Source: Pedobacter aquae (GTDB lineage: Bacteria > Bacteroidota > Bacteroidia > Sphingobacteriales > Sphingobacteriaceae). From it: a DNA stretch of 64,000 bases. The position numbers were made by a program, and so were the translations under genes. Numbering within the stretch: position 1 is the stretch's first letter; the number at the start of each line of letters is the position of its first letter. The notes under the pieces are model-generated. The model made no database searches. It was not told where the DNA came from and worked only from the letters and a program-made list of their open reading frames with translations. The DNA is taken from assembly GCF_008195825.1 (NCBI RefSeq), contig NZ_CP043329.1, positions 3,720,001 to 3,784,000 on the forward strand, in the 5' to 3' direction. Below are positions 17,744 through 25,755 of this stretch, in pieces.

Positions 17744-19864
17744 TTATGGATTCACCACAAACTTCAAAGCTATATTTTTCTCAGCGCCACTTAAGGTGAT
17801 GACGTAGATATTATTGGCTTCTAGTTTCCCCGAAGTATCTAAGTTAACCAAGTTCATGCCGTTTCTCAAAAGAACTTTATCATTAAAAATTCTTTGTCCT
17901 TTTAAATCAAAAATGCTGAGGTTAACAGTTTCATCTTTTGCCCAATTTAACCTTAACTGAGTAGCTTTTAAATCGCTATACACGTTTAAATTATCTTCTG
18001 AATTTGCCAATTGGAAATTAACAGCAATGGGAGGGAAAGTTTCTGTTTTACCATCCAAATCTGTTTGCGAGAGTTGGTAATAATTAACCCCATTAGCCGG
18101 GAATTTATCCCTAAAGTTATAATTCTGCAATTTAGATGAATTGATTGCACCTTTTATGGAAGCAATTTGGGTGAAATCTTTTCCGTTGCTGCTATGCGAT
18201 AAGGTGAATTTTTCGTTATTAACTTCAGTACTGGTTTTCCAATTTAAATTTACCCCATCCTTGCTGGCTTCGCCAGTAAAAGATAAAAGCTGGATAGGTA
18301 ATGAAGTAACTTCTACCAAAGAAACGTCATCTAAATACGCTATATCGGCAGTTTTATTAAATCTCAACCTGATAGATGTTTGATTAGCTGGAACCGTATA
18401 ATTGGCAAATAAGGTAGTATTGCTTGATGATGTTGTGGTTAAAGGAGTAAAAGTTGTTGCAGCCTGATCACTTCCGTTTACAATGGTGCCACTAAAAACG
18501 CCACCTCTGGTTGGTCCGGCGCCACCGCTTGCCCCAGCAGCAGATTGTATCCTTGCTGTAAACTGTAATTTATAGGTTTTACCCGGCACTACCGTTATCG
18601 CATCTGATGTTAAAGTTCTGTTGTTTGTTGCAGAAGCAAACCTCATGCTGGTAATGTTGATTTCATCTACAATTTCTTTTACAAAATCTGCGGTATGAGC
18701 AGTTGTCCAGCCATTTATAAATGATGTCGTATTCTCAAAATCTCCATTAAAAACTAAATTTGCAGGAGAAGAGGCAAGATTGGTAGACCTAGTGTCAATA
18801 ATATTGCTAGTTAAACTTGCGGTAGAAACATGGTCTTTATAGGTTTGCCCTAAAGAAGTAAGCGTTCCGTTTACAGAAGCAGGAAAAGTAGTTTCAAAGA
18901 AATAAGCATATCGCTCAATCCTGCTATCACCTTCTAAATAAGGTAAGGCTACTCTCATAAAGGCGTCTTGTACAGCTGCTGGTCTATTCACATTGGCATT
19001 AAATTCTGTTATCCAAATGGGTTTTTTATAACGATTATAAACTGCATCTATATAATTTTTAAAGCGAGTTAAGAGGCTATTAATATCTGGATTAGCGTTT
19101 GTTGATGATGACCAATTCCCCCAATCATACCAATGTATGGCAACAAAATCTATCCTTGCATCATCAGCTTCAGCAATTGTGGTAAAGTCAGATAGCCACC
19201 TGTTCCAGTTTTCTTCTTTGGTTGCTGGCGAGCCCATCCTATAACCTGTTCTCAGTAAATTTTTGTACACAGGCAACGCCACATTTACGTCGGGAATATT
19301 TGCCTGCGAAGTGCCATCAGGTTCGTTAAAAGCTAATAAGGTATTTACATCTGTTCTGGTTGGGTAGGTGTTTAAGTTCAAGAAGTTATTAGCCAAATTG
19401 ATATTCCAGGCCATCAATACAAACTCGTTATTTGCTGTACTTACATCTAAAGCACCCCAATCATAAAACCAACTTGGGTTTACGTTTGCAACTAGATTAT
19501 TGTCTTTTGTACCCATACCTTTTTTAGAGATATTACGTATAGGCATTACCCTTATAAAAGATACTTTATCTTGTAAAACAGCTGCTAAATCAACTGTTAC
19601 GTTACTGGTAACAGCTATATAATTGAAGCTTTTTCCAGTCCCATCTTCATTCTCAGCCAGTGTAGCCATGTAGCCCATATCAAGTTTGATAGATTTGATT
19701 TGGTTGTTAAGTCCGCCGGGTATATTAGTCCCAATATGGATACCCGTGGCAGCACAAACTTGGCCTGTACCTCCTTGGCTGATATTTGGATAGATGGTTA
19801 GTTGTGCGTTTGTAATTTTGCAAACGCTTAAAAATATAAATATAAATGAGAGTTGCTTTACCAT
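17744..19864 (-). CDS. Secreted GH128 beta-1,3-glucanase with CBM and T9SS tail
   Basis: 706 residues with a signal peptide ending at Thr-Asn-Ala. Order: beta-rich domain with Tyr-Met-Ala-Thr-Leu-Ala-Glu-Asn (about 55-130), GH128-like catalytic core (about 140-355), a CBM4/9-like jelly roll (about 370-535), a fibronectin-like segment with Trp-Lys-Thr-Ser-Thr-Glu-Val-Asn, and a C-terminal type IX secretion sorting domain. The acid/base motif is Leu-Ala-Phe-Asn-Glu-Pro-Asp and the nucleophile motif Trp-Ile-Thr-Glu-Phe-Asn. GH128 enzymes cut beta-1,3-glucan internally. It starts 10 bp after the GH16 stop in the same operon. It is the intact paralogue of the truncated gene at 13669. Confidence 0.85.
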   Translation of the reverse strand: MVKQLSFIFIFLSVCKITNAQLTIYPNISQGGTGQVCAATGIHIGTNIPGGLNNQIKSIKLDMGYMATLAENEDGTGKSFNYIAVTSNVTVDLAAVLQDKVSFIRVMPIRNISKKGMGTKDNNLVANVNPSWFYDWGALDVSTANNEFVLMAWNINLANNFLNLNTYPTRTDVNTLLAFNEPDGTSQANIPDVNVALPVYKNLLRTGYRMGSPATKEENWNRWLSDFTTIAEADDARIDFVAIHWYDWGNWSSSTNANPDINSLLTRFKNYIDAVYNRYKKPIWITEFNANVNRPAAVQDAFMRVALPYLEGDSRIERYAYFFETTFPASVNGTLTSLGQTYKDHVSTASLTSNIIDTRSTNLASSPANLVFNGDFENTTSFINGWTTAHTADFVKEIVDEINITSMRFASATNNRTLTSDAITVVPGKTYKLQFTARIQSAAGASGGAGPTRGGVFSGTIVNGSDQAATTFTPLTTTSSSNTTLFANYTVPANQTSIRLRFNKTADIAYLDDVSLVEVTSLPIQLLSFTGEASKDGVNLNWKTSTEVNNEKFTLSHSSNGKDFTQIASIKGAINSSKLQNYNFRDKFPANGVNYYQLSQTDLDGKTETFPPIAVNFQLANSEDNLNVYSDLKATQLRLNWAKDETVNLSIFDLKGQRIFNDKVLLRNGMNLVNLDTSGKLEANNIYVITLSGAEKNIALKFVVNP

Positions 19865-19874
19865 GATAGTTTGT

Positions 19875-20753
19875 TTAATTGTTTTTCTGGTACACCCTTA
19901 CGTAATCCACTTCATAAGTCATGGGAAACTTAGATAGTGAAGGGTCTCCACCGTTTTCGCCTCCTATGGCTAAGTTTAAAAGGATATAATGTTCTTGGTG
20001 AAAAGGATTAAAACCATCCGGATTATTGGTGTTAGTGATAGAAATATCGTTAATCAACTCATCATCAAGATAAATTTTAATAGCTTCTTCATCCCAATCC
20101 ATTCGCCAGATATGAAATTTCTCTAGCCATTTTGGGTCTTTCTCTAAAAAGTAAGTGATGGGTAGCACCTTACTATTCCATTTTGCCTCCGAGTTAATGC
20201 CTAAATGTGCGGCATTAGCTAAAATACTTTGTCGGTTGTTTTTGATGTAGAACTCCATAATATCAATTTCCCCATTTGCTGGCCACCGTTCTTTGTTGCC
20301 TAAAGTCCATATAGCTGGCCAGGAGCCTTTAGCAGAATCTATTCTAGCTCTAACTTCAAACCTGCCGTATTTCCAAGATTTTAAGCCTCTGGTATTGATA
20401 CTTGCAGAAGTATAATCTCCAAAAGCTCTGTTTTCCCTCCAATCTTTACTATTTACATCATAATTGGGGTTTTTAACCTTTTCTTTTAATGCCGTTATGG
20501 TAAGTATGCCGTTTTTACAAGAGGCATTTTTTGCTTGGTACCACTGCAATTCGTTATTACGTTTGAAACCTGTTTCATAAGCCCAATATTTAACATCGGG
20601 TTTACCCTTTTTGTTAAACTCATCATGCCAAACCAATTGATAGTCTTTTAATTTTTTCGGACGAGAGAAATCTGCTTTAGTAGCACTATGTTGCTGACTG
20701 TAAAGCGTTAAAGAAGCTGATAAAATAAAGAGTGTAAAAAAGGTGTTTTTCAT
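19875..20753 (-). CDS. GH16 endo-beta-1,3(4)-glucanase (laminarinase type)
   Basis: 292 residues with a signal peptide (about 1-20). The GH16 catalytic signature Gly-Glu-Ile-Asp-Ile-Met-Glu-Phe is present near residue 160, with nucleophile Glu, helper Asp and acid/base Glu all kept. Other family blocks: Leu-Val-Trp-His-Asp-Glu-Phe near 40, Tyr-Gly-Arg-Phe-Glu-Val-Arg-Ala-Arg, Trp-Pro-Ala-Ile-Trp-Thr-Leu and His-Ile-Trp-Arg-Met-Asp-Trp. The Met in the signature marks the beta-bulge type common in laminarinases (GH16_3). It is followed by the GH128 gene and preceded by a carbohydrate-binding gene, all on the minus strand. Confidence 0.92.
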   Translation of the reverse strand: MKNTFFTLFILSASLTLYSQQHSATKADFSRPKKLKDYQLVWHDEFNKKGKPDVKYWAYETGFKRNNELQWYQAKNASCKNGILTITALKEKVKNPNYDVNSKDWRENRAFGDYTSASINTRGLKSWKYGRFEVRARIDSAKGSWPAIWTLGNKERWPANGEIDIMEFYIKNNRQSILANAAHLGINSEAKWNSKVLPITYFLEKDPKWLEKFHIWRMDWDEEAIKIYLDDELINDISITNTNNPDGFNPFHQEHYILLNLAIGGENGGDPSLSKFPMTYEVDYVRVYQKNN

Positions 20754-20810
20754 GACTTATGATGTAATATTATCGGCCAATTTTGATGCTTTGCTGGTAT
20801 TCTCAACTGG

Positions 20811-20844
20811 GCGGAGTTGAAGTTTAGCTTCCCTTCGACTCCGC
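20811..20844. repeat. REP-like hairpin
   Basis: GCGGAGTTGAAG (20811-20822) and CTTCGACTCCGC (20833-20844) form a 12-bp stem with one G-T mismatch. The core TTCGACTCCGCTCAG (20834-20848) also occurs, on the other strand, at 62889-62903, so it is a dispersed element. Confidence 0.65.
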
Positions 20845-20987
20845 TCAGGATGACATTCCCTTCAACTCCCTACCTCAGGCAGGCAAGCGCTCAGGATGAC
20901 ATTCCCTTCAACTCCCTACCTCAGGCAGGCAAGCGCTCAGGATGACATTCCCTTCGACTCCCTACCTCAGGCAGGCAAGCGCTCAGG
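20845..20987. repeat. 46-bp tandem repeat, three copies
   Basis: A unit beginning TCAGGATGACATTCCCTTC recurs at 20845, 20891 and 20937, with a partial start at 20983; the period is exactly 46 bp and the copies are nearly identical. It directly follows the REP-like hairpin and fills the gap between the carbohydrate-binding gene and the GH16 gene. No spacer-like unique sequence is present, so it is not a CRISPR array. Near identity suggests recent amplification. Confidence 0.9.
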
Positions 20988-21006
20988 CTGATAATTTTAT
21001 AAAATC

Positions 21007-22083
21007 TTAGCGTGAGATTTTAATACTTTGTTGTTCTTTATTTGCGCTTACGCTGATGACTCCAATATTTCCAGCAGATTTTTGAACAGGAAGTGTTATG
21101 CTATTTAAACCGCTTTTTAAAGAAGCTTTTTGCTGATAAAGGATTCTTCCATCTAAGCCTACATAAGAAATAACAGCTTCTTTATCTGTAGTTGATGAAA
21201 TACTTATAGTTACTGCTAAATCAGAAGAACTTAATAAGCTAATTTTATTGCTGCTTAGGCCAAAGTTTACCGCTATAGGGCCAAAAGACTCTGATTTACC
21301 ATCAAAATCTACTTGTTTTAATTGGTAGTAGTTATTACCTGTTGCTGGGCTAAAATCATCAAAAGAATATGTTTTTGAACTTGAAGAATTTCCAGAGCCA
21401 TTAAGCTTAGCAATACTTACAAAGTTTTTGTCTTCTCCGGCTCTTAATACTTCAAAATATTGGTTGTTAGTTTCGCTAGCTGTTGTCCAGTTTAATTTTA
21501 CACCATAGTTATTTGTTTGGCCTATGAAAGAGCTTAGTGTGATGGGTAAGACGCCTAAGTCGGTAAGAATAACGTCATCAAAATAGGCTATATTAGTACT
21601 TTTCGCTAAAGCTATTCTGATGCTAGTAGTTCCTGTAATTCCAGTTGTAAATTCTCTTGTATAGGTATCATTGGTATTTGAAGAAGTTGTAATATTAGTA
21701 AATCCTGATATAGTACCTGCTGTTGCAGCAGCAGAAACAGTAATTACACCTGTTGGAGTAACACCAGAACCGGATGCGCCAGCGACCGCATTAATGCGAC
21801 AGGTAACCGATAATCGATATCTTTTATTGTTTTCTAAAGTTACAATTTGAGCCACTGAACTTGCATTCTGCGAACCCAATCTAAGTGATATAGCTCCATT
21901 AATTTTATTTGCAGTAGTTTCATTATTTATATCCGATGCTGCCCCTGTGTAGATAGGCCAACTAGCAAACTTAGGGCTGGCGGCAACATCAAATGTTTCA
22001 AAATCTCCATTAACTACAATTTGCGCAAAGCTATTCATGTAAAATAAACAGATGATAAAAATTGAAAAGTAAAATTTTTTCAT
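21007..22083 (-). CDS. Secreted carbohydrate-binding protein with T9SS sorting tail
   Basis: 358 residues, signal peptide ending Ser-Phe-Ala. Residues about 22-180 form a CBM4/9-like jelly roll (Val-Val-Asn-Gly-Asp-Phe-Glu at the start, Ala-Tyr-Phe-Asp-Asp-Val at the end). A fibronectin-type linker follows (Leu-Asn-Trp-Thr-Thr-Ala-Ser-Glu-Thr-Asn-Asn), and then a type IX secretion sorting domain. No catalytic domain is seen. Its C-terminal half resembles that of the GH128 protein at 17744. It is the first gene before GH16 and GH128 on the minus strand and probably helps hold beta-glucan at the surface or in the medium. The ligand is inferred from the neighbours. Confidence 0.75.
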   Translation of the reverse strand: MKKFYFSIFIICLFYMNSFAQIVVNGDFETFDVAASPKFASWPIYTGAASDINNETTANKINGAISLRLGSQNASSVAQIVTLENNKRYRLSVTCRINAVAGASGSGVTPTGVITVSAAATAGTISGFTNITTSSNTNDTYTREFTTGITGTTSIRIALAKSTNIAYFDDVILTDLGVLPITLSSFIGQTNNYGVKLNWTTASETNNQYFEVLRAGEDKNFVSIAKLNGSGNSSSSKTYSFDDFSPATGNNYYQLKQVDFDGKSESFGPIAVNFGLSSNKISLLSSSDLAVTISISSTTDKEAVISYVGLDGRILYQQKASLKSGLNSITLPVQKSAGNIGVISVSANKEQQSIKISR

Positions 22084-22231
22084 AATTCTGGGTTTTTAAG
22101 ATTTTATAATTTGGTTTGATAAAATTAGATGGAATTCGGTCGCCAAAGGGGTATCTTAAATTTCAAAATGGGGCGGCAGGAAGTTCATTAACTATCAAAT
22201 GATGCTTTTTTTGGAACTTCCTTGCCTTAAA

Positions 22232-23758
22232 TTAATTCACCCTGGTTGATTTATTCTTGATATCCTCCAACAAAGTCTGCATTTTCTTAACCTTTTTAGG
22301 ATGCATAGCGGCAATATTATTTCTTTCAGTGGGGTCTGCTTTTAAGTTGTATAATTGTACTTGCTTGCTTAAAGCAGATTCAACTTTTTTGTGGTCTAGC
22401 CATTGCGGGGTAGACATGCTTACTGGGTGTATGTATTTCCACTGGCCCTGTCTTATGGCTAAAGTAAAAGCTTCTTCTACAATGTATTTTCTGCCTTTTT
22501 TACTTTTTCCTAAAATAACTGGCAGGGCGTCAAAACTATCCAAAGCTTCATTATGGTTTAATTTTACACCGCTTAGTTTTGCTAAAGAGTGGTATAAATC
22601 TATCTGTGTAAATAAGGCATCACTTACGCTAGGTTTAATTTTAGAAGGCCAATAAGCAATGGTAGGTACTCTTGTACCAGCTTCAAAAGCACTATATTTT
22701 CCTCCTCGGTATGGGCCAGCTGGTTTGTGCGAGCCTAGCATTTCAACCGATTTATCGTCATAACCATCGTCTAAAACGGGTCCGTTATCACTACTAAAAA
22801 TAACTAGCGTGTTTTCTGCAATACCTAGGCTATCTAAGGTTTTCATCAATTCGCCTGTGCAATAATCCATTTGGGCAATAGCATCTCCTCTTGGGCCCAT
22901 GCTGCTTTTTCCTACAAACATAGGGTGAGGCACTCTGGGTACATGTATATCCTGAAAAGCAAAGTATAAGAAAAACGGATTGGCTTTATTGGCAGTCATG
23001 TATTCTTTTGCTTTTTGAGTTAAAACCAAAGAAAACTCTTCATCTTTCCATAAAGCTGTTTCTCCGCCACTCATAAAGCCAATTCTACTTACACCATTCA
23101 CAATGGTATTGCTATGTTGTAAATCAGCTTTCATTTTTAACAATTCAGGATTTTCTGTTCCAGTAGGTCGGTTTCCAATTTTCTGCTCGTAACTTACTTT
23201 AATAGGGTCTTTAGGGTCTAAGTTTACCACCCTTTGGTTTTCGGTATAAACGGTAGGCACTCTATCTCCCGTTGCCGGAATTAAGAAACTATAATCAAAA
23301 CCAATCTCTTTAGGCCCCATTTCTATGTAACCATTCCAATTGATATTACCTGTGCCTAAACCCAAATGCCATTTACCAATTACAGCGGTGTTATAGCCAG
23401 CTCTTTTTAAAGTATTGGCAATGGTTGGTGTCTCTGGCGTAATTAATGCTGGAGCATCGCCAGGTAAAATAGCAGCCTTATTTCTGAAAGCGTAATTACC
23501 AGTAAGTAAAGAGTATCTAGAAGGTGTACAAGTAGAAGCGCCGCAATGCCCATCTGTTAACAATAAACCTTTTGCGGCCATCTTGTCTAAATTTGGTGTT
23601 TCTACACCTTTTGCCCCGGTAACGCCTAAATCTCCATAACCCAAATCATCAACATAAATAATAACAATATTGGGCTTTTTTTCCTGAGCAAACATGATCT
23701 GAGGAACTAACAAAGCAGCAGTTAAAGCGGCATAAAAGCTAAAAAAGAATTTATTCAT
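22232..23758 (-). CDS. Family S1 sulfatase (CTPSR type)
   Basis: 508 residues, exported (signal peptide to about Ala24). The formylglycine site is Cys77-Thr-Pro-Ser-Arg, followed by Tyr-Ser-Leu-Leu-Thr-Gly; the calcium ligands Asp-Asp are in Val-Asp-Asp-Leu-Gly-Tyr, and Gly-Lys-Trp-His-Leu-Gly and Ser-Ser-Asp-Asn-Gly-Pro are also present. The motif context resembles the S1_15 subfamily, which includes galactose/GalNAc 6-sulfatases, but this is a weak call. It needs a formylglycine-generating enzyme, none of which is in the window. Its promoter (23835-23902) has the same plan as two others in the locus. Confidence 0.92.
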   Translation of the reverse strand: MNKFFFSFYAALTAALLVPQIMFAQEKKPNIVIIYVDDLGYGDLGVTGAKGVETPNLDKMAAKGLLLTDGHCGASTCTPSRYSLLTGNYAFRNKAAILPGDAPALITPETPTIANTLKRAGYNTAVIGKWHLGLGTGNINWNGYIEMGPKEIGFDYSFLIPATGDRVPTVYTENQRVVNLDPKDPIKVSYEQKIGNRPTGTENPELLKMKADLQHSNTIVNGVSRIGFMSGGETALWKDEEFSLVLTQKAKEYMTANKANPFFLYFAFQDIHVPRVPHPMFVGKSSMGPRGDAIAQMDYCTGELMKTLDSLGIAENTLVIFSSDNGPVLDDGYDDKSVEMLGSHKPAGPYRGGKYSAFEAGTRVPTIAYWPSKIKPSVSDALFTQIDLYHSLAKLSGVKLNHNEALDSFDALPVILGKSKKGRKYIVEEAFTLAIRQGQWKYIHPVSMSTPQWLDHKKVESALSKQVQLYNLKADPTERNNIAAMHPKKVKKMQTLLEDIKNKSTRVN

Positions 23759-23834
23759 AATGGATATGGTGATACATTAAAAAAACTGTTGGCTATCAAT
23801 AGCAGCAGCAGTTTATTAATTGGTTTATAAACAT

Positions 23835-23902
23835 CAAAAGTAAATGCTATAAGTTTTAAGGATGGGTATAGAGCATTCAAAAAGGTGCCTCAAATAAGTC
23901 AA
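23835..23902 (-). promoter_or_regulatory. HTCS-type promoter of the CTPSR sulfatase
   Basis: Minus strand: TTGA boxes at 23899-23902 (in TATTGACTTAT) and 23877-23880 (in TTTTTGAATG) are 22 bp apart. A perfect Bacteroidota -7 element, TACTTTTG, lies at 23835-23842, 38 bp from the nearer box. The TATTGACTTAT string recurs before the SASA gene. Binding by the HTCS encoded at 27355 is inferred. Confidence 0.75.
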
Positions 23903-24008
23903 TATGAGATATTAATGCTATTAAATAAGCTTTTTTGCTTTTTGATGATGATTTCATGAGAAATCTTTATGCTTAACAAGTGCTAAATCTTAAAATGATA
24001 GAACGCAT

Positions 24009-24083
24009 TTATTTTGAACCAAAATGGACCTTATATTGAATGCAATTTGGCTAACAGAGCTATTAGTTTATTTTACTTTTGAA
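24009..24083 (+). promoter_or_regulatory. HTCS-type promoter of the beta-helix/sulfatase operon
   Basis: TTATTTTGAA at 24009-24018 and TTATATTGAA at 24031-24040 are direct repeats 22 bp apart. TACTTTTG at 24074-24081 is a perfect -7 element, 38 bp after the TTGA of the nearer box; transcription should start near 24088, about 33 bp before the ATG at 24121. It faces away from the sulfatase promoter at 23835-23902, so one 360-bp gap holds two divergent copies of the same promoter plan. The rest of the gap (23759-24120) holds no gene. Confidence 0.78.
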
Positions 24084-24120
24084 TAGATAAAGACCAATTA
24101 TATTTTAATGCACTTATAAG

Positions 24121-25752
24121 ATGAAGAAACTGTTGTTTGTATTACTGCTTGCCGTAGCCTCTATTTCTTTGGCACAGGCTAAAAGCTATTATTTTAATGC
24201 TAAAAATGGTGATGATAATGGTAAAGGGACATCGCCAGAAAGCGCTTTTAAAACTTTGGCTAAAATTGCAGCGTTAAAATTGCAACCCGGTGATTCTATT
24301 TTATTAGCAAGCGGTACAAGCTTTCAAGAATCTTTAATTTTAAACGCTATCAAAGGTGCATTGGGTAAACCTGTAGTTGTCTCCACGTATCCTAAAAATA
24401 GCCCTGAAAAAGCCATCATTGATGCTAAGGGTTTTGCAAACGGTGTGCTTATACAAAATTGCAGCTTTATAGAGGTTAGTCATCTGGCAGTATCAGCCAA
24501 TGGAGGGAAGTTAGCCCCCATAGATGGTAAATTACCAGATATGAGATGCGGAGTATTGGTAAAAGCCAATGATGCGGGTAGGTATAGCCATATAAACATC
24601 CTAAATTTAACAGTTAAAGATGTTTTTTATGAAGAACCTGGCTTTACCAGAGGGAAAGACGAAGTGAAAACAGCTAATGGCACACAAAGATACGGATGGG
24701 GGATACGTTTCATCAGCGAGGGTGATGCCATATTTGAAAACGTTAGGGTAGAAGGCTGTGATATTGCCAATGTAAGTCATACCGGTTTAAAATTAACAGG
24801 TAAAAAAGAAAGTATCCTTAATATTAAACTCATCAATAACAAAATTACCAATGTGGGTGGCCCCGGGGTGCAGATGTCTGGCGTTAAAAAAGGTTTGGTA
24901 AGCGGTAACCAAGTTAATGGCTCTGGAAGTAAAAGCGATAGCAGAAATTGGAGCAGGGGAAGTGGTTTGTGGACATGGGGTACCTCTGATGTTATCATAG
25001 AAAAGAATGCTTTCTTAAATGCCAATGGTCCCGGAGATTCTGCCGGTTGCCATATAGACTATAACTGTAATAATATTATTGTGCAATACAATTTAAGCGC
25101 AAATAACGCTGGCGGTTTTTGCGAAATTTTAGGTAATAACTACAATTGCGCTTACCGTTATAACATCAGTGTAAACGATGGTTTTAGGATAAAAGGAAAA
25201 GATGGCGCTTTCCAAGAAGGTAAAATATTTTGGCTAAGCGGTTACATTGGCGATAAAGTAAAACCTAAAGGGCCGTTTAATAGCTATATCTATAACAATA
25301 CTATTTATACCAAAAATGATATGATAGCGCAAGTAGCCGTGGCCACAAGTGCAGCGGGTGTTTTGGTAGCTAATAATATATTTCATATAGCAGGGCCAAG
25401 TAAATTTGTTGCCGGCGACCAGCTAAAGGCAGAAGGTTTAGTACAGGCTGAAATTGAGAACTGCTTTTTCCAAAACAATTTATTCTTAACCCAAAATAGC
25501 TGGCCTAAAGAAGTTATTATTCAAGATACAAAGCCCCTTTACGGCGATGCTGGTTTTGTTAATAAAGGTGGCTTTAAGTTAGAAGATTACATCCCAACAA
25601 ATAGTTCTTTAATCAAAAATAAGGGCATTACCATTAAAAAAATTAATGGCGATGCTATTGGCTTAGAAGTAGGTTTAGCGGTTAAGTACGATATTTTAGG
25701 AAATAAAATTACAGGCAAGCCAGATTTAGGCGCCATAGAACTTAAGAAATAG
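24121..25752 (+). CDS. Secreted right-handed parallel beta-helix protein
   Basis: 543 residues with a clear signal peptide (cleavage near Ala-Gln-Ala). The N-terminus has the Gly-Asp-Asp-Asn-Gly-Lys-Gly-Thr-Ser-Pro cap typical of secreted beta-helix proteins, followed by many Asn-rich turns (Asn-Asn-Lys-Ile, Tyr-Asn-Asn-Thr-Ile). The folds of this type in glycan loci are polysaccharide lyases or glycosidases (for example PL6, GH110, GH82). I see no decisive signature for any of these. It is 3 bp from the following sulfatase and shares its promoter with it, so a role in cutting a sulfated glycan is the best inference. Confidence 0.75.
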   Translation: MKKLLFVLLLAVASISLAQAKSYYFNAKNGDDNGKGTSPESAFKTLAKIAALKLQPGDSILLASGTSFQESLILNAIKGALGKPVVVSTYPKNSPEKAIIDAKGFANGVLIQNCSFIEVSHLAVSANGGKLAPIDGKLPDMRCGVLVKANDAGRYSHINILNLTVKDVFYEEPGFTRGKDEVKTANGTQRYGWGIRFISEGDAIFENVRVEGCDIANVSHTGLKLTGKKESILNIKLINNKITNVGGPGVQMSGVKKGLVSGNQVNGSGSKSDSRNWSRGSGLWTWGTSDVIIEKNAFLNANGPGDSAGCHIDYNCNNIIVQYNLSANNAGGFCEILGNNYNCAYRYNISVNDGFRIKGKDGAFQEGKIFWLSGYIGDKVKPKGPFNSYIYNNTIYTKNDMIAQVAVATSAAGVLVANNIFHIAGPSKFVAGDQLKAEGLVQAEIENCFFQNNLFLTQNSWPKEVIIQDTKPLYGDAGFVNKGGFKLEDYIPTNSSLIKNKGITIKKINGDAIGLEVGLAVKYDILGNKITGKPDLGAIELKK

Positions 25753-25755
25753 TTT

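Noticed and set aside
20845-20987. CRISPR array
   Set aside because: The 46-bp units are contiguous with no unique spacers, and no cas genes are present.
22151-22160. A single TTTAAGATAC (minus strand) before the carbohydrate-binding gene as a fructan-regulator site
   Set aside because: Only one AT-rich copy, with no partner 21 bp away; likely chance.
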